Both the position numbers and the translations under genes were made by a program. A DNA stretch of 30,129 bases from a virus: positions 1 to 30,129 of the IMG/VR virus record IMGVR_UViG_3300047548_000630; one strand, given 5' to 3'. The notes under the pieces are model-generated. The model was given only the letters and a program-made list of their open reading frames with translations. It had not been told where the DNA came from and ran no database searches. Positions 22,438-30,129 of this stretch are shown piece after piece (the first letter of the stretch is position 1; each line of letters begins with the position of its first letter).

Positions 22438-25400
22438 ATGGCTGAATCAAAGATAACTTATCTATTAAAATTAGATACTTCTGGGGCAGTGCAGGAAGTT
22501 GATAAACTATCCAAAAGTTTTGACCAACTAGATAGAGAACAACAGAAGTTTGCTAAAAATGCAAAAGAAGTTTCATTAAGTAAGTTAAAAGAATCTTTAA
22601 AAGATTTGGAAAGTTTAAAAGATAGCTTACAAAAAGCAGGAACTACCGCCACGCTTTTTAATAAATCTTTAACAGAAGCTACTCAAAAATTATTTGAACG
22701 CTTACAAACTACGGAAGCCCCTAAGCTAATAAAATTTTTAGAAACTCAAATAAATCTTACTGAACAATTAGCTACCGAACAACGTAAGTTATTAAATGAT
22801 AAGATTGCGGCTCAAAATGCTAGGTATGCACCTACTAAAGCAGCTATGACTGCGGAAAGTCCTTCTTTCTCTAAAGGAATGGCTCAAGCAGAAGCTAATG
22901 CTCTAAAACTTCAAGCAGATTTATTAGCTAAACGTAAAACACAAGAAGCCGCTAGACAAGCACAACATAAAGCTGAAATTCAGGCTGAAGTTGCTAGAAG
23001 AGCCGATATAGCTAGATTAGCTAGTACAGCCCAACTTGCCTATAACATAAAATTCATCCAACAACGCCCTACGAATTTACCCACTGCCACAACCTCAGCA
23101 TTTTTAAAACCCCCTGCAAAATGGAAACCTTATGATGAAGATTTAAAATTACTTCAACAAGCTAAGGAAAAAACTGAGAAGAGCCTTGCAAATGCTATCT
23201 CCAACTTAAATGCTTTAAAAAGTCTTAGAGCAAATCAAGAAGCAACTTGGAAAGCAGATTGGGATGCTCTTGGTAAAGCTAATTGGGAAGCTATCCAAGC
23301 TAAACAGAAAGAAATTGCTACTGAAAAAGCTCTTATAGCTGAACTTGATAAAGAGATTGCTAGAAAACAGCAACTAGAGGGACAAAGAAAGAAAGCAGAA
23401 GCAAGACAAACTAATAAACTTAACTTCTACCAAACTGGGTTTGGACAATTTACTGCCGTAGCAGAAAGGTTAGCTGAAAGAACTCCCGCACAAAGAAACG
23501 CAGATACTAAGGCGGCTAGACAAGAATATCAAGATAGACTTGCTGCCGAAAGGCAGGCAGCTAAAGAACGGGAAACTATTGCCACACAAGCTGCTGCACT
23601 CAGAAAACAACAAGAAAAAGAATTAGCTGATTTTCTAGCTGGCTTAGAACAAGACAGATTAAACAAAGCAAGAGCTACTGCAAAACAATTTTTTGCCGAG
23701 AAAAAAGCCTTTGAGGAACAGGCATATAAGGATGTTGCCGCTAAAGCTAACCAAGAACTTGCGGCTATTAAAAAAGCAGAATCCGATACACTGGTCGCTA
23801 AACAAACTTATGCAAAAGAAATGATAGCTCAGGAAGAAGCTATTAAACAACAATTTATTGCGTCTCAAAAAGCCCAACAAAAGGCTGCGGAGGATTATAC
23901 CAAAGCTATGGCAGCACAAGGAGAGGTTTTAAAAGCTCAGTTCCTAGCTAATCAACAACTACAAGCTAAACAACAAGCTGCAAATGCCTATGCACAAGCT
24001 ATGGCTGCTCAGGGTAATACCATGAAAGCCCAGTTCCAAGCTCAATTTGCTCCTAAGTCTGGGGTTATTGGAACTGCTACCACTCCAGTATCTCCAGTAT
24101 CTAAAGCACCGTTCACTTCACAAGCGGCACAACAAGCATCTCAAAACTATAATGCTGCGACTAAAGCGGCGGCTGCTTATCAAGCACAAGTACAGCAAGC
24201 TAATACTGCCTCCGTACTTTTAGATTCTGCCATAGTACATTTCAACGCTCAAGTCGAAAAGTTGGTAAATAGTTTTGCAAAAACTAAAGAAGCCTTTGAT
24301 GTTTATAGAAATGGAATTACCTCTAGTCAAAGAGCTACCTTAGATTTAGCTGAAAGTATTAAATATGAAATAGGTCTAAGAGAACGTCAAAAACAAGCCT
24401 ATGCAAATCTAAGTCCTGAACTTAAAAAAGTTACACAAGCTAGACAAGACGCTGCATTCTTTGAACAAGAAATTGCAAGGGCTACAAAAAGTTATTACGA
24501 AAGTATAAGCACCGCTAAAACAGCGCAAGAAGTTCTTAACTTAAAAAATACTTTCCAACAAACTTTTGCAGTATTAGATGCTGGTTATAAGAAAGCTATT
24601 GCAGACGGTAAAGCTGCCGAACAAAACTTTATGGCACAAGTTGCCGCCGTAGAACAACTTAGAAAAGTTAGTCTAGCTAGTATTGACCGTAATCAAGCTA
24701 ACTTTGCTTCTTCTGGACGTTTTGCTTATCTACAAGGTACAGGAGCTTCTACTCAAGAAGTTCAAATGCAGAAACTTAGAGATACTATAGCTAAGACAGA
24801 AGCGGCTTATGCAAAGTTAGTAGCTAGAACTAAAGAAAAACTAGGTGCAACTGATGACCCAAATAAAATTGCTAAGATAACTCAGCACTATGACCGTTGG
24901 TCTGCTAAACTTTCTGAGATTAACAACAAAAATCAAACTCTCTTAGGTAATGTTGAGAAACTTGCTGGGGCGCACAAACCTTTATTAGAAAGAATCTTTG
25001 ACTTAGTTGTGGGTTATCGGTTAATTAACTCAGCAGTTAATACCTTCACTAATGCTCTACGAAGTGTTCCAAACATGGGACTTCAATATGAGACTACCTA
25101 TGCTACTTTGAAGGCAACTTTCAGCGTTACAGCTAAAGTCAATGAAGAACTTAAATTCTTAGACCAATTAGCCCAAGATGCTGGTATTAGCATTGATTCT
25201 TTGAGAACCAGTTTTGTTGATTTTGCGGCTAGTGCGAAGTTTTCTGGTGAAAAAGTAGAAAACATCAATGAGATTTTTGCAAACATATCTAAAGCAGGTA
25301 TGGTATTACATCTTCCTGCTGATAAGATGAAGAGTGCTTTCGTAGCTCTTAACCAAATGTATGCAAAAAACCAAGTAATGATGGAAGAGTTAAAACGACA

Positions 25401-28400
25401 ACTCGGTAACCAACTTCCTGCGGCGGTTAATATTTTTGCATTATCTATGGGTAAGACAACTCGTCAACTTATGGATGATATGAAGAAAGGTTTGGTAGTT
25501 CCAAAAGAAACTATCCTTAATTTCTCTCGCACTTATGCAGCTATCTTTGCTGACCCAGCTAGTATGGCTTATGCTAGTCAAGGGGTTAATGCCCACATAC
25601 AAAGACTTTCTACTGCCTGGACTAATTTAGCTGTAGAAATCTATGAAAAATCCAAAGGACTTATTAAAGGTGGTTTGGATGTTGCTACAGCTTCTTTAGA
25701 ATTTTTTAGAACTCATATAGAAGGTGTGACGGATGTAGTAGTAGGTTTAAGCCTTGCACTAGGGACTTCTTTAGTTGTTCAACTAGGGAAAGTTACACTA
25801 GCTATGATGGCTACTAGAAATGCTGCTATAGCTTCTGCGGGAGCTATGACAGCCCTTACTGGTGTTAGTGCAACTGCTGGGGGTGTCAGTGCTTTAGCTA
25901 CCTTGGGAACTTACTTTAAAAATATTGCCTTAAGTATCCCACCTTGGTTACGCTTAATAGCTGTACTAGGTACTGCTGGGATGGTTCTAAAAAATGTAGA
26001 AGCGGGAACTACCGTAGTAACTTCGTCTATAAAAACTCTAAATGGTCAGGCGGTTAAGCTAGAAGAAAGTATTACTATCGGAGATATGGTATTAGCTGGT
26101 TGGGATGCTCTTATAGCTAAGGCACAGAAGTTTTTAAATATTCAGGATGAGATAAAAGCTAAAGCCGCCGCACAAAATCCCAAAGAAACTAGAAATACAG
26201 TTGTACCTTTTGTAGCTGAACAAGTAGCTAGGCTATCACCGCTAAGTTCAGTAGGTGGTACGTTGGTTAGAACAGGCTACGCGGCACTCTATGCGTTAGC
26301 TGAACAAGCTAAAGAAAAAGAAGTTTTAGCAAAAGAAGCTGCTACCCAGACAGAACTTTTAAATGAAAAAATCAAAGAAACTCTTTTAGCTGGTACATCT
26401 GGTACTGTAGATGAAACTATGGTAGGGGTTAATAAGGTAGTTACTACTGCTTTAACTCGTATTGACCAAGAATTTAATTTAGCTACTTCTAAGATTAAAA
26501 GCAGTACCGATTTAGCTACTGCCAAAATTACAGGTGAAATAAACAAAACTGCTGCTTTAGAAAAAGTTGGTGCAATTACAGCTAAAGAATCTTATGAGAA
26601 ACAATTAGCTCTACAAAAACAAATAAATAAACTAAAACTAGATGCTATTGATGCAGAAATCAAAGCCTTAGACGAGAAAATCAAAAAAGAAGAAGCTATT
26701 AGCCAAACTCAGATAGATAAATCTAAAGAAGCTACTACCTATCAGGAAGCCTATAAGAACTTAGGTATAAAACAAAGTTTTAGACAAGAAATTCCTAAAG
26801 CTCTAGTAGAAATTGGTGCTTATAAGTCTATTGAAGATGCCGCTACAGCGTTGCAAGACAAAGAAGCATACAAACTTCAAGATACAACAATTCAAAGAGC
26901 TATAGACCAATATAATGCTACACATCCAAATCAAGGTTTTAAAGCATTAGAAGATGTTTCAGAAGCTGCTATGAAACAGGCTAATGAGAATACTGTAAAA
27001 ACTTGGAAAATCTATGAAGCTAGGATGGATGCTCACGCGGCTATCTTAAATAGAGTTTCCGAAGGTGTCCTAGAGACTAATAGAATTGCAGAAGAAGAAA
27101 GAAAACTGTTTGAAGAATTGGTAGCTAAGATGCCTCAAACAGCTAACACTTTCCAAGCCGATGAAGCCTCTGCTAAGATTGGTGCATCTATTTGGGGACA
27201 AAGATATTTTGCAACTGATGCTGCTAAAGTAGCTTCTGGAGTAGATAAAACAACTCTTAATAAAGTCTTAGAACTTATTACTAAAGCAGCCGTAAAAGAA
27301 GGAATAGACCCTGAGTTTGCCAAAACAATAGCTAGTATAGAAAGTAAGTTTAATCCTGCTGCTATGTCAACTTTTGTTCCTAAGAAAGGAGCTTATGCTG
27401 GTCAAGTTCAACACGCTTATGGGGTTATGCAGTTATACCGTCCTGATAGAAAAGGTTTTACTGGCGGTACTTTAGAAGAAAATATTAACGAAGGGGTTAA
27501 GCAATTAGCTAGTGAACTTAGATACTTCAATGGGGATTATACTAAAGCAGCCGCCGCATACAATGCAGGTAGAGCTGCGGTAGAAAAACACAGTGCAGAG
27601 ACAGCATACAAAGAAACTAGAGACTATGTAGCTAAGATGAAAGCCTTATATCAACCTTCTACTTCAGCTATTAAGTCAGGCGAACTTAAATCAGAGGAAG
27701 CTACAAGAGAATCTCTTATTAAACGACAAGAGAAAGTAGCTGAGAAAAATCTTATAACTTTACAACAAAAGAATGAAGAAGAAGTCAAAGCCTTAGAAGA
27801 AAGATTTGCAGCTTTGGGAAGAGTTACCGAAGAACTACAAAGCACTTTTAGCTTTACTAAGACTAAACAAGAGCAAGCCTTAGCTAGATTACAAACTTCG
27901 GCTATCCCATTGACAGAAACCCAACTAGCAGACCAGACTGCGGCTATAAAAGAAAAGTTTGCTCCTGAACTTACTAAAGAAATTGATGCAATTATTGCTA
28001 GTATTCAGGAAAAACTTAAAGTTACAGTGGTAGAAAGTACAAAACAAGGTCTAAGAGCAGAGATTGTCAACCTAGAAAAAGAACGCGCAACTATCCAAGC
28101 CGAAGCCTTACAAGCAAAAGTTACTGTAGCTATTAACAAAGTAATTCCACTCCAAACCGCCCTTGAACGCAAGCAATTTGAAATTCAAAAATCTCTTGAA
28201 GATAGTTTAGAAATTTTCAATGAAGAAACTTTTAAACTTAATCAGCAAATCAGTCAGGAAGAAACTTTAAAACTGCTTGCAACCGAGAAAGAAAGATTAA
28301 AAGATAAAAGTAATGGTCTTACTGAGGAAGAGATTAATAAGAATACCCAACTTATTGCTTTAGCGGAGAAACAAATAGCTCAGTTGAATCAAATTGAACT

Positions 28401-29412
28401 TATTAAGGCTAGAATAGCTAGAGAAAGAGACCTTTCAGCTTCTACTAGAGAACTTGCTGACGCTCAAGCTGCTAATCTTCCTTTGAACAGAGCTTCTCGT
28501 ATGGGGGTTAGCGGTGGGTTTGTAGGTGCTATTGCTACGGAAGAAGCTGCAAACTATAAGTATGCTGAGAAAATGGCTAGTTATCAGCAGGATATTGTAG
28601 GATTCCAAGCTGAACAAAGCATCGCAAAGACTACAACTGAATGGAACAAATTACAAACTCAAATTGAACAGACTACTTCCGCAATGTATGACTTGTCCTT
28701 AGCTAAAGACGCGGTGCTTAACCAAGCTGTAGCTGATACTATGGACTCTATTAGCGGACACTTTGTTGCTTGGGCTAATGGTGCTGAAAAAGCCAAAGAT
28801 GCGTTTCGCGGCATAGCTATTGACTTTGCTAAAATGGTTCAGGAAATCATTATGAATGAACTTAAGATGCTTGCGGTTAAGGGTATCATGAGTTTGATTT
28901 CTGGAGGATTCTCTGGGGGCGGTGGAGTTGGTTCCGTTTCTAGTTTAGGTGGTGGAAGGGCTGGTGTTCTTGGCTTTGCTTCTGGCGGACAAGTTTCTGG
29001 TGTGGGTACAGGAACTTCCGATAGTATTCCTGCTATCGTTCCGATTGGTAGCTATGTTCTTAATGCCAAAGCCACTGCAAAAGCAAAACGCAATAGACTT
29101 ATCAACCTAAGTCATGGTGAGGTGGTATTTTCCCCCGAACAAGCGGCTCAAATTGGTTTAGATAACCTAGAAAGAATGAACAAACAAAACTTTGCTAGTG
29201 GTGGTTTAGTTGGTGGAACTACTACTTCTACCTCAGCTAAAGCAGCAAAACAAAACTCTAATGTCTATAATATCAATGTAGCTGTACCACAAGGAACTTC
29301 TAATCCACAACAATTTGGTAATGATGTAGCAGTGGCTATGATGAAAGCCATAGCTAAAGAAGAAGCAAAGAAACAAGTTAATCAATACAATAAACTTAAA
29401 GCAAGGGGATAA
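22438..29412 (+). CDS. Tail tape measure protein with lytic transglycosylase domain
   Basis: A 2,324-residue protein. I choose ATG 22438 with GGAG nine bases upstream; a TTG at 22423 would start inside that site. Residues 1-860 are coiled coil and Ala/Gln/Lys-rich. Residues about 880-1070 match the tape-measure N-terminal domain (LKATFSVTAKVNEELKFLDQL, MMEELKRQLGNQLPAA). Hydrophobic segments lie at about 1095-1185. A soluble lytic transglycosylase domain spans about 1611-1735, with catalytic E1635 in ASIESKFNPAAM, then AYGVMQL (1660-1666) and AAYNAG (1706-1711). More coiled coil follows, then a Gly-rich end with FASGGQVSGVGTGTSDSIPA typical of tape measures. It sets tail length and, after ejection, cuts peptidoglycan and helps DNA enter. 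Confidence 0.96.
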   Translation: MAESKITYLLKLDTSGAVQEVDKLSKSFDQLDREQQKFAKNAKEVSLSKLKESLKDLESLKDSLQKAGTTATLFNKSLTEATQKLFERLQTTEAPKLIKFLETQINLTEQLATEQRKLLNDKIAAQNARYAPTKAAMTAESPSFSKGMAQAEANALKLQADLLAKRKTQEAARQAQHKAEIQAEVARRADIARLASTAQLAYNIKFIQQRPTNLPTATTSAFLKPPAKWKPYDEDLKLLQQAKEKTEKSLANAISNLNALKSLRANQEATWKADWDALGKANWEAIQAKQKEIATEKALIAELDKEIARKQQLEGQRKKAEARQTNKLNFYQTGFGQFTAVAERLAERTPAQRNADTKAARQEYQDRLAAERQAAKERETIATQAAALRKQQEKELADFLAGLEQDRLNKARATAKQFFAEKKAFEEQAYKDVAAKANQELAAIKKAESDTLVAKQTYAKEMIAQEEAIKQQFIASQKAQQKAAEDYTKAMAAQGEVLKAQFLANQQLQAKQQAANAYAQAMAAQGNTMKAQFQAQFAPKSGVIGTATTPVSPVSKAPFTSQAAQQASQNYNAATKAAAAYQAQVQQANTASVLLDSAIVHFNAQVEKLVNSFAKTKEAFDVYRNGITSSQRATLDLAESIKYEIGLRERQKQAYANLSPELKKVTQARQDAAFFEQEIARATKSYYESISTAKTAQEVLNLKNTFQQTFAVLDAGYKKAIADGKAAEQNFMAQVAAVEQLRKVSLASIDRNQANFASSGRFAYLQGTGASTQEVQMQKLRDTIAKTEAAYAKLVARTKEKLGATDDPNKIAKITQHYDRWSAKLSEINNKNQTLLGNVEKLAGAHKPLLERIFDLVVGYRLINSAVNTFTNALRSVPNMGLQYETTYATLKATFSVTAKVNEELKFLDQLAQDAGISIDSLRTSFVDFAASAKFSGEKVENINEIFANISKAGMVLHLPADKMKSAFVALNQMYAKNQVMMEELKRQLGNQLPAAVNIFALSMGKTTRQLMDDMKKGLVVPKETILNFSRTYAAIFADPASMAYASQGVNAHIQRLSTAWTNLAVEIYEKSKGLIKGGLDVATASLEFFRTHIEGVTDVVVGLSLALGTSLVVQLGKVTLAMMATRNAAIASAGAMTALTGVSATAGGVSALATLGTYFKNIALSIPPWLRLIAVLGTAGMVLKNVEAGTTVVTSSIKTLNGQAVKLEESITIGDMVLAGWDALIAKAQKFLNIQDEIKAKAAAQNPKETRNTVVPFVAEQVARLSPLSSVGGTLVRTGYAALYALAEQAKEKEVLAKEAATQTELLNEKIKETLLAGTSGTVDETMVGVNKVVTTALTRIDQEFNLATSKIKSSTDLATAKITGEINKTAALEKVGAITAKESYEKQLALQKQINKLKLDAIDAEIKALDEKIKKEEAISQTQIDKSKEATTYQEAYKNLGIKQSFRQEIPKALVEIGAYKSIEDAATALQDKEAYKLQDTTIQRAIDQYNATHPNQGFKALEDVSEAAMKQANENTVKTWKIYEARMDAHAAILNRVSEGVLETNRIAEEERKLFEELVAKMPQTANTFQADEASAKIGASIWGQRYFATDAAKVASGVDKTTLNKVLELITKAAVKEGIDPEFAKTIASIESKFNPAAMSTFVPKKGAYAGQVQHAYGVMQLYRPDRKGFTGGTLEENINEGVKQLASELRYFNGDYTKAAAAYNAGRAAVEKHSAETAYKETRDYVAKMKALYQPSTSAIKSGELKSEEATRESLIKRQEKVAEKNLITLQQKNEEEVKALEERFAALGRVTEELQSTFSFTKTKQEQALARLQTSAIPLTETQLADQTAAIKEKFAPELTKEIDAIIASIQEKLKVTVVESTKQGLRAEIVNLEKERATIQAEALQAKVTVAINKVIPLQTALERKQFEIQKSLEDSLEIFNEETFKLNQQISQEETLKLLATEKERLKDKSNGLTEEEINKNTQLIALAEKQIAQLNQIELIKARIARERDLSASTRELADAQAANLPLNRASRMGVSGGFVGAIATEEAANYKYAEKMASYQQDIVGFQAEQSIAKTTTEWNKLQTQIEQTTSAMYDLSLAKDAVLNQAVADTMDSISGHFVAWANGAEKAKDAFRGIAIDFAKMVQEIIMNELKMLAVKGIMSLISGGFSGGGGVGSVSSLGGGRAGVLGFASGGQVSGVGTGTSDSIPAIVPIGSYVLNAKATAKAKRNRLINLSHGEVVFSPEQAAQIGLDNLERMNKQNFASGGLVGGTTTSTSAKAAKQNSNVYNINVAVPQGTSNPQQFGNDVAVAMMKAIAKEEAKKQVNQYNKLKARG
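23809..24048 (+). repeat. Three tandem coiled-coil repeats inside the tape measure
   Basis: Starting at residue 458, three units of 29-31 residues follow a consensus Y-x-K/Q-x-M-x-AQ-x-x-x-x-K-x-QF-x-A-x-Q (starts YAKEMIAQEEAIKQQF, YTKAMAAQGEVLKAQF, YAQAMAAQGNTMKAQF). Starts are at 23809, 23896 and 23989; the last is cut short. Duplication within a tape measure is a way to change tail length. Confidence 0.75.
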
Positions 29413-29418
29413 TAGATT

Positions 29419-29733
29419 ATGCAAGCAATGCCTTTACCATGTAAGATACTTAAGAACTATGCTAGTAGTGTAGTTGTAGATGTGGTTTCGTTTGGAAATA
29501 TTCCAAAAGATATTCAGAGCCGCAATCCACATAGTATTGGAGAAACTTTTGAAGTAGTTTGGGGTAATCTTACTTATGCTGACGTGGAAACAATAGAGAT
29601 TGCGTTACTGAATAGCAAAGGTACTGGTAGGTTTAGCTATGAGGGCGGAGAGTATTATCTTGTAGATACTTATACCATTAAAGTTACCAATAATAAGCCT
29701 TCCATAAATGCGTCCTTTGTGAGGGTATCATGA
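29419..29733 (+). CDS. Minor tail tip protein, gpM-like
   Basis: A 104-residue protein with AAGGGG before ATG 29419, six bases after the tape measure. The pattern VSFGNIPKDIQSRNPHSIGETFEVVWGNLTYADVETIEIALL then GTGRFSYEGGEYYLVDTYTIK is that of the lambda gpM family (F-G-x-x-x-x-x-x-R then W/G-N-L, a helix, a G-F-x segment and a final strand pair). gpM follows the tape measure in lambda too and joins the tail-tip complex. It overlaps the next gene by ATGA. Confidence 0.72.
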   Translation: MQAMPLPCKILKNYASSVVVDVVSFGNIPKDIQSRNPHSIGETFEVVWGNLTYADVETIEIALLNSKGTGRFSYEGGEYYLVDTYTIKVTNNKPSINASFVRVS

Positions 29734-30129
29734 CAATCTATGCCTTACCCTTAACTAATAAGCTATCAGGAACTTATACAAAGACTGTAAGTTTTACGTC
29801 CATGCAATGTAAAGCTAACAACCAATACCAAAGAAAGATGGGAGTTGGAAAAGATAATCTGCAAATTTCCTACGAGTTGAAGTATATTGGACTTATTCAA
29901 AGTGAAGTTTCTACAGTAGAAACTCTTTTTAGTATTCAAAGTCTAGGAGATGTCATTAGTTTTAAGTCTCCAGTAGATTCTTTTGCAAGGTTGTATGCAA
30001 AGCCGACTTCATGGCAAAAAGAAAACTACTATGGCTGGGCAAAAGACCAACCATATCAGAAACTTACTGATTTGAGTTTCACTTTGGTACTTGGAAACGA
30101 GTTGACACCTATAGCAAAAACAAATCTAG
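29730..30129 (+). CDS. Second gpM-like tail tip protein, cut by right edge
   Basis: Starts at ATG 29730, overlapping the previous stop (ATGA); 133 codons are visible with no stop. It contains YQRKMGVGKDNLQISYELKYIGL, then a helix with VSTVETLFSIQSLGDVISFKSP, and a late RLYAKPTSWQKE...YQKLTDLSFTLVLG, which follows the gpM layout (R-x-G-x-x-N, helix, F-x-x-P, W, and final beta strand) more clearly than its neighbour. It could therefore be the true gpM while the gene before is a divergent paralogue. The last visible residues continue into the right edge. Confidence 0.72.
   Translation, partial: MTIYALPLTNKLSGTYTKTVSFTSMQCKANNQYQRKMGVGKDNLQISYELKYIGLIQSEVSTVETLFSIQSLGDVISFKSPVDSFARLYAKPTSWQKENYYGWAKDQPYQKLTDLSFTLVLGNELTPIAKTNL

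Noticed and set aside
1-30129. CRISPR array, tRNA, rRNA, insertion sequence or attachment site
   Set aside because: No regular repeats, cloverleaf sequences, transposase frames or integrase found.

Overview
The window is a stretch of tailed-phage (or prophage) genome of about 30 kb. It is A+T-rich (roughly one third G+C in the lines I counted) and almost every base is coding. Gene content and order follow the lambda-type siphovirus morphogenesis plan: Nu1/A-like terminase, gpW-like connector, lambda-family portal, prohead protease with a nested scaffold, decoration protein, gpE-type capsid, gpZ/gpU-like tail completion proteins, tail tube, chaperone-like genes, tape measure, gpM-like tip proteins, and gpL/K/I/J-like tip proteins. 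Lambda-type tip proteins, sigma70-like promoters and GGAG ribosome sites suggest a Gram-negative, low-G+C bacterial host; the genus cannot be named from the sequence. I see no integrase, repressor, tRNA, rRNA, CRISPR array, replication gene or complete lysis cassette.

Layout. Positions 1-7062 are read leftward. In order of transcription they encode gpL-like, gpK-like (JAMM plus NlpC/P60), gpI-like and gpJ-like tip proteins, then a tail fibre that is more G+C-rich than its surroundings, a 31-codon mini-gene, a small beta-rich protein, and a large protein cut by the left edge. A short control region near 7070-7122 holds a very good rightward promoter (TTGACA-N17-TATATT) overlapping a weaker leftward one. 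From 7159 to the right edge everything is read rightward: a coiled-coil membrane protein, small and large terminase subunits, an HNH endonuclease with three helix-turn-helix-like repeats, a 54-residue membrane protein, a 52-residue Cys protein, gpW, a 60-residue protein, portal, a DNA methyltransferase, then (after an extended -10 promoter) protease/scaffold, decoration protein and capsid. A hairpin follows the capsid gene. Next come gpZ-like, connector-like and gpU-like genes, a 47-residue Lys/Pro-rich protein, an enlarged tail tube, a clear terminator, two chaperone-like genes around an SH3-like small gene, another terminator, a 2,324-residue tape measure with a transglycosylase domain, and two gpM-like genes, the second cut by the right edge.

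The genes jointly build a DNA-packaging siphovirus particle. The most notable points are these. (1) The palindromes GATC, GGCC and CCGG appear to be completely absent. (2) The L-K-I-J tip block is inverted and separated from H and M, which lambda keeps contiguous. (3) An insertion domain of about 85 residues is shared by the decoration and tail-tube proteins. (4) A Nu3-like internal start for the scaffold lies inside the protease gene. (5) The gpL homologue lacks all the cysteines that hold the lambda gpL iron-sulfur cluster. (6) The very long tape measure predicts a tail of roughly 330-400 nm.
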